Of a stretch of DNA of 64,000 nucleotides, positions 7,432-16,529 are shown in pieces. A program made the translations under genes and the position numbers. Each line of letters opens with the position of its first letter. Positions within the stretch are counted from its first letter, which is position 1. Under the pieces are notes generated by a model. The model did not search any database. It was not told the origin of the DNA and saw only the letters and a program-made list of their open reading frames with translations. The stretch is from the NCBI RefSeq assembly GCF_001428385.1, contig NZ_LMSK01000002.1:911959-975958 (forward strand), in the 5' to 3' direction. Source of the stretch: Rhodanobacter sp. Soil772. Lineage in GTDB: Bacteria; Pseudomonadota; Gammaproteobacteria; Xanthomonadales; Rhodanobacteraceae.

Positions 7432-8043
7432 ATGAAGATCGCATTGATCGGCGTCAGCGGGCTGGTCGGTTCGCACCTGCTGGCGGAGCTGCTCCGGCGC
7501 GGGCACGAGGTCACCGGCATTGCCCGCGACACCGGTGGCGTGGCCGCCCGGCCGCAGTTGCGGCTGAAGCACGGCGATGCCACCCGGCCGGCGCAACTGG
7601 CGCCACTGCTGGCCGGTCACGAGACGGTGATCAGCGCCACGAAATTCGCCACGTCCGATGTGTCGGCACTGATCGCGGCGCTGAAGCAGGCCGCCGTGCA
7701 CCGGCTGCTGATGGTCGGCGGCGCCGGCAGCCTGGAGGTGGCGCCGGGCCAGGCGCTGATCGACACGCCCGGCTTCCCGGCAGCGTACAAACCGGAGGCG
7801 GAGGCCGGCCGACGCTTCCTCGATGCGTTGCGCAAGGAGCAGCAGCTCGACTGGACCTTCCTGTCGCCGTCGGTCGAATTCATCCCCGACGAACGCACCG
7901 GGGTCTTCCGCCTCGGCGGCGACCAGTTGCTCACCGACGCGGGCGGCCGCAGCTGGATCTCGATGGAGGACTTCGCGATCGCCCTCGTCGACGAACTGGA
8001 GACGCCGAAGCATTCGCGGCAACGCTTCACCGTCGGTTACTGA
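7432..8043 (+). CDS. NmrA/YwnB-like NAD(P)-binding oxidoreductase
   Basis: A 203-residue Rossmann protein with GVSGLVGSHLL at residues 7-17 binding the dinucleotide, DATRPAQLAPLLAGHETVIS, and a SDR-like C-terminus ending VGY. Small proteins of this atypical SDR type act as NADPH sensors or reductases. The ATG at 7432 has GGGAGA about 8 bases upstream. It is followed 49 bases later by an NADPH-dependent FMN reductase, so the two probably form a quinone/flavin redox pair. The 174 bases upstream hold no recognisable gene. Substrate unknown. Confidence 0.85.
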   Translation: MKIALIGVSGLVGSHLLAELLRRGHEVTGIARDTGGVAARPQLRLKHGDATRPAQLAPLLAGHETVISATKFATSDVSALIAALKQAAVHRLLMVGGAGSLEVAPGQALIDTPGFPAAYKPEAEAGRRFLDALRKEQQLDWTFLSPSVEFIPDERTGVFRLGGDQLLTDAGGRSWISMEDFAIALVDELETPKHSRQRFTVGY

Positions 8044-8092
8044 CCACCACACCGCGCAGCCGCTCCACTTCACCCGCCAGGACGACACGCAC

Positions 8093-8665
8093 ATGAAGAC
8101 CTACCAAGTCGGCTATCTCGTCGGCAGCCTCGCCCGGGGCTCGATCAACCGCCTGCTGGCCAAGGCGCTCACCCGCCTCGCACCCGCGGGGCTGGAGCTG
8201 GTGGAGATTCCGATCCGCGACCTGCCGCTGTACAGCTACGACTACGACGCCGACTACCCGCCGGTGGCGCGCGCGTTCAAGCAGGCGATCGCCGAGGTCG
8301 ACGGCGTGCTGTTCGTCACGCCGGAGTACAACCGCTCGATCCCCGGTGCGCTGAAGAACGCGATCGACTGGGCCAGCCGGCCGTGGGGCAAGAATTCCTT
8401 CGCACGCAAACCGTCCGGCATCATCGGCACCTCGCCCGGTTCGATCGGCACCGCGGTCGCCCAGCAGCAGTTGCGTGGCGTGCTGTGCTTCTGCAACTCG
8501 CCGCTGATGAACACGATGGAGGCGTACATCCAGTTCAGCCCGGGCCTGATCAGCGAGGACGGCACCGTCAACAACGACTCCACCGCCGAGTTCCTGGGCA
8601 ACTACATGAAGGAACTGCACCTGTTCGTCGAGCGCGTGCTGACCGTGCACCCACGCGAGGGTTGA
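8093..8665 (+). CDS. NADPH-dependent FMN reductase (ChrR/YieF type)
   Basis: A 190-residue flavodoxin-like protein. The FMN phosphate loop is GSLARGSINRLLAKAL near residues 11-26 and the isoalloxazine contact is TPEYNRSIPGALKNAIDWAS near residues 78-97, the standard signature of the ChrR/ArsH/NQO-like reductases. These cytoplasmic flavoproteins reduce quinones, chromate or azo compounds with NAD(P)H. It sits directly after the NmrA-like gene and before a strong hairpin (8681-8708) that separates it from convergent glnA. Confidence 0.92.
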   Translation: MKTYQVGYLVGSLARGSINRLLAKALTRLAPAGLELVEIPIRDLPLYSYDYDADYPPVARAFKQAIAEVDGVLFVTPEYNRSIPGALKNAIDWASRPWGKNSFARKPSGIIGTSPGSIGTAVAQQQLRGVLCFCNSPLMNTMEAYIQFSPGLISEDGTVNNDSTAEFLGNYMKELHLFVERVLTVHPREG

Positions 8666-8680
8666 GCCGCTCGCACAAAC

Positions 8681-8708
8681 GACAACGGGCGCCGAAGCGC
8701 CCGTTGTC
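8681..8708. terminator. Bidirectional hairpin between FMN reductase and glnA
   Basis: A perfect 12-base stem (GACAACGGGCGC with GCGCCCGTTGTC) and a CGAA tetraloop lie midway between two convergent genes. No long T-run follows. It may end both transcripts or protect their 3' ends. Confidence 0.65.
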
Positions 8709-8728
8709 GCTGCCATGCGGCGAGCCAC

Positions 8729-10138
8729 TTACAGCGAGTAATACATCTGGAATTCCAGCGGGTGCGTGCTGGCGCGGTACTTGGTCACTTCCTTCATCTT
8801 CACCTCGATGTAGGCGTCGATGAAGTCGTCGGTGAACACGCCGCCGGCCTTGAGGAACTCGCGATCCTTGTCCAGCGCTTCCAGCGCGGCGTCAAGGCTG
8901 GAGCACACCTGCGGGATGTTCTTCTCTTCTTCCGGCGGCAGGTCGTACAGGTCCTTGTCGGCCGGCGCGCCGGGGTCAATCTTGTTGAGGATGCCGTCGA
9001 GGCCGGCCATCATCAGCGCGGTGAACACCAGGTAGCCGGAGTTCATCGGGTCGGGGAAGCGCACCTCGATGCGGCGGCCCTTCGGGCTGGCCACGTACGG
9101 GATGCGGCAGCTCGCGGAACGATTCCGCGCCGAGTAGGCCAGCATCACCGGCGCCTCGAAGCCAGGCACCAGGCGCTTGTAGCTGTTGGTGGTGGAGTTG
9201 GCGAACGCGTTGATCGCGCGGGCGTGCTTGAAGATGCCGCCGATGTACCACAACGCGGTCTGGCTCAGGCCGCCGTAGAGATCACCGGCGAACAGGTTCT
9301 CGCCGTTCTTGGCCAGCGACTGATGCACGTGCATGCCCGAGCCGTTGTCGCCGACCAGCGGCTTGGGCATGAAGGTGGCGGTCTTGCCGTTCTGGTGCGC
9401 CACGTTCTTGATGACGTACTTCATCGTCAGCAGTTCGTCGGCCTTCTTCACCAGCGTGTTGAACTTCACGCCGATCTCGCACTGGCCGGCGTTGGCCACC
9501 TCGTGGTGGTGCACCTCGACGGTCTGGCCCAGCGATTCCAGCACCTTGCACATGTCCGCGCGCAGGTCGCCCAGCGAGTCGACCGGACTGACCGGGAAGT
9601 AGCCGCCCTTCACGCCCGGACGGTGGCCGCTGTTGTTGCCGTCGTACTTGTAGCGCGACGACCACGCCGCTTCCTCGGAGCCGATTTCGTAGAACACGCG
9701 GCCCGGGTCGTTCTGCCAGCGCACCGAGTCAAAAATGAAGAACTCCGGCTCCGGCCCAAAGAACGCGGTGTCGGCGATCCCGGTGGATTTCAGGTACGCC
9801 TCGCCGCGCTTGGCGATCGAGCGCGGGTCGCGGCCGTAGGCCTGCATGGTGCTCGGTTCCAGCACGTCGCAATGCAGGATCAGCTGCACGTGCGAGCTGA
9901 ACGGATCGAGGTGGGCGGTGTCCGGGTCGGGCAGCAGCACCATGTCGGATTCGTTGATGCCCTTCCAGCCGGTGATCGAGGAACCGTCGAACATCTTGCC
10001 GTCCTCGAACGTCGACTCGTCGATCGCGTGGGCCGGGAAGGTGACGTGGTGATGCACGCCGAGCATGTCGGCGAAACGGAAGTCGACGAACTCGACCTCG
10101 TGTTCCTGGATCAGGTCGAGCACTTTGTTGGCGGACAT
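8729..10138 (-). CDS. glnA: Glutamine synthetase type I (GlnA)
   Basis: A 469-residue enzyme condensing ammonia and glutamate with ATP in the cytoplasm, the usual length for bacterial GSI-beta. Seen: [20 protein letters not shown] at the start, the ATP/metal segment [10 protein letters not shown], glutamate-site NRSASCRIP, and the adenylylation loop [15 protein letters not shown] with its target Tyr, so activity is probably tuned by GlnE. The start follows GAGGTTGCTCC. A perfect sigma-54 promoter lies 37 bases upstream of the start codon and candidate NtrC boxes lie about 70-100 bases above that. It is separate from, but next to, the glnK-amtB operon. Confidence 0.98.
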   Translation of the reverse strand: MSANKVLDLIQEHEVEFVDFRFADMLGVHHHVTFPAHAIDESTFEDGKMFDGSSITGWKGINESDMVLLPDPDTAHLDPFSSHVQLILHCDVLEPSTMQAYGRDPRSIAKRGEAYLKSTGIADTAFFGPEPEFFIFDSVRWQNDPGRVFYEIGSEEAAWSSRYKYDGNNSGHRPGVKGGYFPVSPVDSLGDLRADMCKVLESLGQTVEVHHHEVANAGQCEIGVKFNTLVKKADELLTMKYVIKNVAHQNGKTATFMPKPLVGDNGSGMHVHQSLAKNGENLFAGDLYGGLSQTALWYIGGIFKHARAINAFANSTTNSYKRLVPGFEAPVMLAYSARNRSASCRIPYVASPKGRRIEVRFPDPMNSGYLVFTALMMAGLDGILNKIDPGAPADKDLYDLPPEEEKNIPQVCSSLDAALEALDKDREFLKAGGVFTDDFIDAYIEVKMKEVTKYRASTHPLEFQMYYSL

Positions 10139-10174
10139 GGAGCAACCTCGGCGATGAATGGTGAGCTGGTCAGA

Positions 10175-10189
10175 GCAAGCCTCGTGCCA
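10175..10189 (-). promoter_or_regulatory. Sigma-54 promoter of glnA
   Basis: On the minus strand the sequence is TGGCACGAGGCTTGC, an exact TGGCAC-N5-TTGC -24/-12 element. It is 37 bases upstream of the glnA start codon, so transcription would start about 25 bases before the gene. This implies RpoN plus an NtrC-type activator. Confidence 0.85.
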
Positions 10190-10257
10190 GCGGAAGTATC
10201 CGTTGCGTGGCAACGGCTGGCGGACGTTTCCGGCGCATCGAGCGGACCGGAAAGAAA

Positions 10258-10296
10258 CACGATGGTGCAATACGGTTGACGTATTGCACCATCGTG
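10258..10296. promoter_or_regulatory. 17-bp perfect palindrome: NtrC boxes for glnA and/or amtB terminator
   Basis: Arms CACGATGGTGCAATACG and CGTATTGCACCATCGTG flank a 5-base loop. Each arm carries TGCACCA, the half-site of NtrC enhancers, placed about 70-100 bases upstream of the glnA sigma-54 promoter. Read on the minus strand as RNA the hairpin follows amtB by 31 bases and is trailed by TTTCTTTCC, so it could also act as an intrinsic terminator. Both roles may apply. Confidence 0.55.
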
Positions 10297-10327
10297 GATC
10301 GACCGATCGCGCTACGCGATGCCCTGC

Positions 10328-11659
10328 TCAGACATCGTAGGCGCTTTCGCCGTGCGAGGTAATGTCCAGCCCTTCGCGCTCGGCCTCGTACGGTACGCGC
10401 AGGCCGAACACCGCCTTGACCACCAGGTAGGCCAGCACCGAAACCACGCCGCTCCACAGCACGGTGATGCCCACGCCCAGCGCCTGCACGCCGAGCTGGT
10501 GGCCGATCGAGAACCCCGCCGCGCCGGTACCGCCCAGCCCCGGCGCGGTGAACACGCCGGTCAGCAACGCGCCCACGATGCCACCGATGCCGTGCACGCC
10601 GAACACGTCGAGCGCATCGTCCGCGCGCAGCAGTTTTTTCAGCCCGGTCACACCCCACACGCAGCACACGCTGGCCAGCGCACCGATCACGATCGCGCCC
10701 ATCGGCCCCACCGTGCCGCAGGCCGGGGTGATCCCGACCAGGCCGGCGACCGCGCCGGAAGCGCCGCCCAGCATCGACGCATGCCCGCGCACGATCGCCT
10801 CCACCGCCAGCCACGCCAGCACCGCCGCGGCGGTGGCCAGCAAGGTGTTGATGAAGGCCAGCGCCGCGCCCGCGTTCGCCTCCAGGTTGGAGCCGGCGTT
10901 GAAGCCGAACCAGCCTACCCACAGCAGTGCCGCACCGACCATGGTGAAGGTGACGTTGTGCGGCTTCATCGGTTCGCGCCCGAAGCCCAGCCGCGGCCCG
11001 ACCAGGTAGGCGCCGACCAGGCCGGCGACACCGGCGTTGATGTGCACCACGGTGCCGCCGGCGAAGTCCAGCGCCCCCTTGGCGAACAAATAGCCGTCCG
11101 GTCCGTACCACACCATGTGCGCGATCGGCAGGTAGGCGAAGGTGAACCACAGCGCCGCGAACAGCAGCACCGCGCGGAAGCGCATCCGCTCGGCGAACGA
11201 ACCCACGATCAGCGCCCCGGTGATGCCGGCGAAGGTGGACTGGAATGCCACGAACACGTACTCCGGCAGCGACACGCCCGCGGTAAACGTGGCCGCCAGA
11301 GTGTCCTTGCCCACCCCGCGCAGGAACAGCTTGTCTAAGTTGCCGATGACCGCGCCGCCGCCGCTGAACGCGAGGCTGTAGCCATACGCCACCCACAGCA
11401 GCAGCAGCAGCGAGAACACCGTCATCACCTGCATCAGCACCGACAGCACGTTCTTCGTACGCACCAGGCCGCCGTAGAACAGCGCCAGCCCCGGCACCGT
11501 CATCAGCAGCACCAGCAGGGTCGAGGTGAGCATCCACGCCACATCGCCCTTGTCGACCACCGGCACGGCGGCCTTTGCATGCAGCAGCGGCGCAGTCAGG
11601 CCCAGCAGCAGCAGCGGCAACCACGTACGGATGCCGCGGAACAGCTTCAGATCTTTCAT
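10328..11659 (-). CDS. amtB: Ammonium transporter AmtB
   Basis: A 443-residue inner-membrane channel with an N-terminal signal-like segment and about eleven helices. The conserved pore twin histidines are visible in GTVVHINAGVAGLVG and in DVFGVHGIGGIVGALL. Also present are the Amt signatures ALFYGGLVRTKNVLS and FAGITGALIVGSFAERM. It follows glnK by 21 bases, the standard glnK-amtB arrangement in which unmodified GlnK plugs the channel. The operon begins with a TorF-type outer-membrane protein at 12806 and should be driven by the sigma-54 promoter at 12902-12916. Confidence 0.98.
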   Translation of the reverse strand: MKDLKLFRGIRTWLPLLLLGLTAPLLHAKAAVPVVDKGDVAWMLTSTLLVLLMTVPGLALFYGGLVRTKNVLSVLMQVMTVFSLLLLLWVAYGYSLAFSGGGAVIGNLDKLFLRGVGKDTLAATFTAGVSLPEYVFVAFQSTFAGITGALIVGSFAERMRFRAVLLFAALWFTFAYLPIAHMVWYGPDGYLFAKGALDFAGGTVVHINAGVAGLVGAYLVGPRLGFGREPMKPHNVTFTMVGAALLWVGWFGFNAGSNLEANAGAALAFINTLLATAAAVLAWLAVEAIVRGHASMLGGASGAVAGLVGITPACGTVGPMGAIVIGALASVCCVWGVTGLKKLLRADDALDVFGVHGIGGIVGALLTGVFTAPGLGGTGAAGFSIGHQLGVQALGVGITVLWSGVVSVLAYLVVKAVFGLRVPYEAEREGLDITSHGESAYDV

Positions 11660-11680
11660 GGCATACCTCGCGTGATGCGG

Positions 11681-12806
<1,126 letters not shown>

Positions 12807-12901
12807 GAGCTCGGGTCCCTCGGAGAAACGGCAGGCGTGTAAACAGACGTCCAGACGTCCATTCATGGCCCATGCGTTCGCATGGCGCTCAAGCCATCTC
12901 A

Positions 12902-12916
12902 GCAAGCCCCGTGCCA
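12902..12916 (-). promoter_or_regulatory. Sigma-54 promoter of the torF-glnK-amtB operon
   Basis: Minus-strand TGGCACGGGGCTTGC is an exact -24/-12 element with GG-N10-GC spacing. The start codon of the porin gene is 96 bases downstream. It is nearly identical to the glnA promoter element (TGGCACGAGGCTTGC). Confidence 0.85.
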
Positions 12917-13011
12917 CGACGGGCAAACGTTGCTGCGGCAGCATCCGCCGGGCCGGAGCGCGTCGACCTCGCCTGCGTTGGCACCAGAAACACCCGCCGG
13001 CATGTGCGGTT

Positions 13012-13028
13012 TGCACTATTCCAGTGCG
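13012..13028. promoter_or_regulatory. Candidate NtrC binding site
   Basis: TGCACTATTCCAGTGCG has GCAC and GTGC half-sites separated by 7 bases, the spacing of TGCACC-N5-GGTGCA enhancers. It lies about 100 bases upstream of the sigma-54 promoter, a usual enhancer distance. Confidence 0.5.
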
Positions 13029-13148
13029 TGCCGGATCGACCGTCCGCCCAGCCCGCGGCCATCCCTCGCGGCGGCAAACCCCTTAAGCTATGGCGCTTCA
13101 GGCCGGCAGTCCGTTCGCCGGCCCTCCCATCCCGCAACGGACCCGCCC

Positions 13149-13946
13149 GTGATCGATCTGCTCTACGTCATCCTGCTCGGCATCATCGAAGGCATCACCG
13201 AATTCCTGCCGATCTCCTCGACCGGCCACCTGCTGATTGCCGAGAAGTTCGGGCTGGGCGCGCGCTCGGACCTGTTCAACATCGGCATCCAGGCCGGCGC
13301 GATCCTGGCGGTCACGCTGATCTACTGGAAGCGCATCTGGCAGCTGCTGACGCAATGGCGCGACCCGGCCAACCGCGACTACCTGCTGAAGCTGGTCGTG
13401 GCGTTCGCGATCACCGCCGTGCTCGGCTTCATCGCGGTGAAGCTGGGCTTCAAGCTGCCCGAGACGGTGACCCCGATCGCCTGGGCGCTGGTGATCGGCG
13501 GCTTCTGGATGATCGCCGCCGAACGGCTGGCCGCGCGTCAACCGGAGCGCAGCGAGGTGACCTGGAAGGTGGCGGTCCTGGTCGGCATCGCGCAGATGAT
13601 CGCGGGCATCTTCCCCGGCACCTCGCGCTCGGCCGCGACGATCTTCGCGGCCATGCTGTTCGGCACCAGCAACCGCGCGGCGGCCACCGAGTTTGCCTTC
13701 CTGGTCGGCATCCCCACGATGTACGCGGCCACCGGCTACGAGTTGCTGAAGGTGGTGCAGGGCGGCGGCGCCGCGCACGAGGACTGGACCGCGCTGGCGG
13801 TCGGCTTCGTGGTCTCGGCGATCATGGCGTTCGCCGCGGTGAAGTGGCTGCTCGGCTACATCCGCAGCCACACCTTCACCCCGTTCGCGATCTACCGCAT
13901 CGCGTTCGGCGTGGCGCTGCTGTTGCTGGTGCCCGCCGGCGCCTGA
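13149..13946 (+). CDS. uppP: Undecaprenyl-diphosphatase UppP (BacA)
   Basis: A 265-residue multi-pass inner-membrane phosphatase that recycles the undecaprenyl carrier for peptidoglycan and other polymers. The two catalytic motifs are clear: EGITEFLPISSTGHLLIAEK near the N-terminus and PGTSRSAATIFAAMLFGTSN in the middle. The start is a GTG (encoding the MIDLLYVILLGI start of the family). Longer upstream readings lack homology. It stands alone, converging on the LysR gene with its stop directly abutting the LysR stop region. Confidence 0.96.
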   Translation: MIDLLYVILLGIIEGITEFLPISSTGHLLIAEKFGLGARSDLFNIGIQAGAILAVTLIYWKRIWQLLTQWRDPANRDYLLKLVVAFAITAVLGFIAVKLGFKLPETVTPIAWALVIGGFWMIAAERLAARQPERSEVTWKVAVLVGIAQMIAGIFPGTSRSAATIFAAMLFGTSNRAAATEFAFLVGIPTMYAATGYELLKVVQGGGAAHEDWTALAVGFVVSAIMAFAAVKWLLGYIRSHTFTPFAIYRIAFGVALLLLVPAGA

Positions 13947-14936
13947 TCACGCCGCCCGGGCGTCGCCGACCAGCCCCTCGCCGCGGGTGATCTTGCCGGC
14001 GTTGCCGGCGGCGGCGGCGGCGGCGATCCGGCATTGCGGCTTGCTGGTGCGCTCGAACAGCTCGCTGATCCAGCCGATGAACGCCTGCACGCGCGCCGAC
14101 AGGTGGCGCTTCTGCGGGTAGACGATCCATACCGGCGAGCCGGTGGAAATCGTGTCGCTCATGACGATCTCCAGCTGGCCCTTGGCCAGTGCGCTGGCAG
14201 CCAGGCAATGCGGGATCTGGATGATGCCCAGGCCGGCGACCGCCGCCTGGATCACCGACTCGCCGTCGTTGATCAGCATGTGCGCATCGATGTCCAGCGC
14301 GATGCGCCCACCCGGCGTGTCGAACTGCCACTGGTACGGCTTGCCGCTGCTGGGGTAGACGTAGTTGATGCAGCGGTGCTGCTTGAGGTCTTCGATATTC
14401 TGCGGCGCGCCGTACTTGCGCAGGTACTCGGGCGAGGCGCACAGCACGTTGCTGAAGTAGCCGAGCTTGCGCGCGATCAGGTTGGAATCGGCCAGTTCGC
14501 CCATGCGGATCGCGCAGTCGTAGCCTTCCTCGTTGAGGTCGAAGTGGTAGTCGCACATGGCCAGTTCGAGGCGGATGTCCGGATAGCGCTGCTCGAACGC
14601 GGCCAGGTTCGGGATCAGCGCGGAACGCCCGATCGCCGAATGCGCGGCGACCCGCAACTTGCCCACCGGATGGCTGCGTGCGTGCCCCAGCGCCTCGGTC
14701 GCCTCGCTCAGGTCGGCGAGGATCTCCTTGCAGCGCGCGTGGAACGCGGCGCCGTCGTCGGTCAGGCGCAGCGAGCGGGTGGAACGGAACAGCAGCCGCG
14801 CGCCGAGCTGGCTCTCCAGCCGCGAGACGGCGCGGCTGACCCCGGACGGGGTCATGCCCAGCTGGCTGGCGGCGGCGGCGAAACTCTTGGCCTCGACCAC
14901 GCGGACGAAGGTCGAAATAGCGGAAAAGTCTTCCAT
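13947..14936 (-). CDS. LysR-family regulator of the RND efflux operon
   Basis: A 329-residue regulator. The winged helix-turn-helix occupies residues 1-60 (STFVRVVEAKSFAAAASQLG, TPSGVSRAVSRLESQLGARL). The effector domain contains YDCAIRMGELADSNLIARKL, typical of the CrgA-like branch. The C-terminus has an unusual alanine-rich tail with AAAAAAAGNAG. It is divergent from the membrane-fusion protein gene with 143 bases between starts, the classical arrangement in which LysR regulators control MexEF-OprN-type pumps. The inducer is unknown. Confidence 0.93.
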   Translation of the reverse strand: MEDFSAISTFVRVVEAKSFAAAASQLGMTPSGVSRAVSRLESQLGARLLFRSTRSLRLTDDGAAFHARCKEILADLSEATEALGHARSHPVGKLRVAAHSAIGRSALIPNLAAFEQRYPDIRLELAMCDYHFDLNEEGYDCAIRMGELADSNLIARKLGYFSNVLCASPEYLRKYGAPQNIEDLKQHRCINYVYPSSGKPYQWQFDTPGGRIALDIDAHMLINDGESVIQAAVAGLGIIQIPHCLAASALAKGQLEIVMSDTISTGSPVWIVYPQKRHLSARVQAFIGWISELFERTSKPQCRIAAAAAAGNAGKITRGEGLVGDARAA

Positions 14937-15079
14937 TGCTTCAGTTCCTCGTCGATTCGTGACTGCGGCGCACGAGTGTAGTGCGCAAGAAACGGATTTT
15001 CTATACCGGGAAGTACACCTATTCTCTCGACCCTTCGCCGGAGCCTCGTGCCCGGCCTACAAGGTTCTGGGAGCGCAAG

Positions 15080-16324
15080 ATGAAAAAACAATGGATGCTG
15101 GTCCCCCTGATCGCTGCCGGCGCGCTGGGCAGCTGGGTTCTCCTGCACGGCAATGACAGCCATGCGCAAAGCCCCGCCGGCGGGCCGCCGCCGGAAGTGA
15201 CCGTGGCGCAGGCGTTGACCCGCAAGGTCAGCGACAGCGCCGAGTTCACCGGCCGGCTGGAAGCGGTGAACACGGTGCAGGTGCAGCCGCGGGTCGGCGG
15301 TTTCGTGGAGTCGGTGCATTTCCAGGAAGGCGCGCTGGTGCACAAGGGCGACGTGTTGTTCCAGCTCGACGCCCGCCCGTACCAGGCCGAGGTCGACCGG
15401 CTCAACGCGAACCGGGCGCAGGCCAAAGCCGAGTTGAGCCTGGCCGAGACCAACCAGCGCCGCGCCGAGATGCTGCTGGCCCAGCACGCGATCGCGCAGC
15501 AGGAAGCCGATCGCCAGGGCACCGCCGCGCAAAGTGCGCGGGCCCAGTTGGGCGCCGCCACCGCGGCACTGGCTGCAGCGCGATTGAATCTCGACTTCAC
15601 CCAAGTGCGTTCGCCGATCGACGGTCGCGTCAGCAACGCCCGCGTCACTCCCGGCAACCTGGTCACCAGCAGCGACGTGCTGACCAGCGTGGTCTCGGTC
15701 AACCCGGTCTACGTCTACTTCGACGTGGATGAGCAGACCTGGCTCAAGCTCGACCACCTGCGCGCCAGCGCGAAGCAGGCCGGCGGCAACGCACGAATCG
15801 AGGCCGCGATGGGCCTGGCCGACGAGGCGGGCTACCCGCATGACGGCCGCCTCGACTTCGTCGACAACCAGCTGCACACCGGCTCCGGCACGATGCGCCT
15901 GCGCGCGGTGTTCGACAACGCCGACGGCCTGTACACGCCGGGCCTGTATGCCCGCGTGCAGCTGCAGAGCGGCCAGGCCCGGTCGCGCGTGCTGGTGGAC
16001 GACCGCGCGATCGGCACCGACCTCGGCAACCAGTTCGTCTACGTGGTCGACAAGGAGCACAAGGTGCAATACCGCAAGGTCGACACCGGCGCGCTGTTCC
16101 ATGGCCTGCGCGTGATCGACAGCGGCATCGCACCGACCGACCTGGTGGTGGTGAACGGCCTGCAGCGCGTGCGCCCCGGGGTCGAGGTGAATCCGCAGAA
16201 GGTGGCGATGAGCTACCGCCTCGACAACGCCGACAAGGCGCTGGTCGAGCGCGGCGACGTACCGGGCGCCGATTCGCGCACCGCGCAGACCCGCGCGGCA
16301 ACACCGGCGACGCCGCAAGGCTGA
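15080..16324 (+). CDS. RND efflux periplasmic adaptor (membrane fusion protein)
   Basis: A 414-residue HlyD/AcrA-type adaptor. The N-terminal signal/anchor is about residues 1-28. The lipoyl halves are VQPRVGGFVESVHFQEGALV and FTQVRSPIDGRVSNARVTPG, with a coiled-coil hairpin between them (AQAKAELSLAETNQRRAEML). The beta-barrel and membrane-proximal domains follow. No lipobox Cys is visible, as in MexE-like adaptors. The ATG lies within GCAAGATGAAAAAAC. It is the first gene of the efflux operon; a REP doublet separates it from the pump gene. Confidence 0.96.
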   Translation: MKKQWMLVPLIAAGALGSWVLLHGNDSHAQSPAGGPPPEVTVAQALTRKVSDSAEFTGRLEAVNTVQVQPRVGGFVESVHFQEGALVHKGDVLFQLDARPYQAEVDRLNANRAQAKAELSLAETNQRRAEMLLAQHAIAQQEADRQGTAAQSARAQLGAATAALAAARLNLDFTQVRSPIDGRVSNARVTPGNLVTSSDVLTSVVSVNPVYVYFDVDEQTWLKLDHLRASAKQAGGNARIEAAMGLADEAGYPHDGRLDFVDNQLHTGSGTMRLRAVFDNADGLYTPGLYARVQLQSGQARSRVLVDDRAIGTDLGNQFVYVVDKEHKVQYRKVDTGALFHGLRVIDSGIAPTDLVVVNGLQRVRPGVEVNPQKVAMSYRLDNADKALVERGDVPGADSRTAQTRAATPATPQG

Positions 16325-16370
16325 ACAGCGGGCTCGTCATTCCAGCAAGCCGAGAGCCATCCCCAGCGGC

Positions 16371-16446
16371 GTCATTCCCGCGAAAGCGGGAATCCACCTT
16401 GATCTTGCGTAACAGCAACATGGATTCCCGCTTTCGCGGGAATGAC
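16371..16446. repeat. REP doublet (inverted 26-mers)
   Basis: GTCATTCCCGCGAAAGCGGG plus AATCCA at 16371-16396 is repeated exactly in inverted orientation at 16421-16446, separated by 24 bases. Each unit is itself a small palindrome (CCCGCGAAAGCGGG). It lies between the adaptor and pump genes of one operon, where such hairpins can alter mRNA stability and stoichiometry. Related but diverged units occur at 19779-19926, 25519-25609 and 25925-26027. Confidence 0.9.
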
Positions 16447-16529
16447 GACAAAGGAAGCAGCAGCAACAAGGCTCCCGCAACACAGCAAAAGACCGAAGCC
16501 GTGAAGCGGTTTCGTCGAGGATTCATTGC

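Larger units (their letters stand above)
12807..13148. other. Intergenic region between the nitrogen operon and uppP
   Basis: These 342 bases contain no gene I can support. They hold the divergent control region: a sigma-54 promoter at 12902-12916 and an NtrC-like box at 13012-13028 for the minus-strand operon. The end of the region must contain the uppP promoter, but I see no clear -35/-10 pair. Confidence 0.6.
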
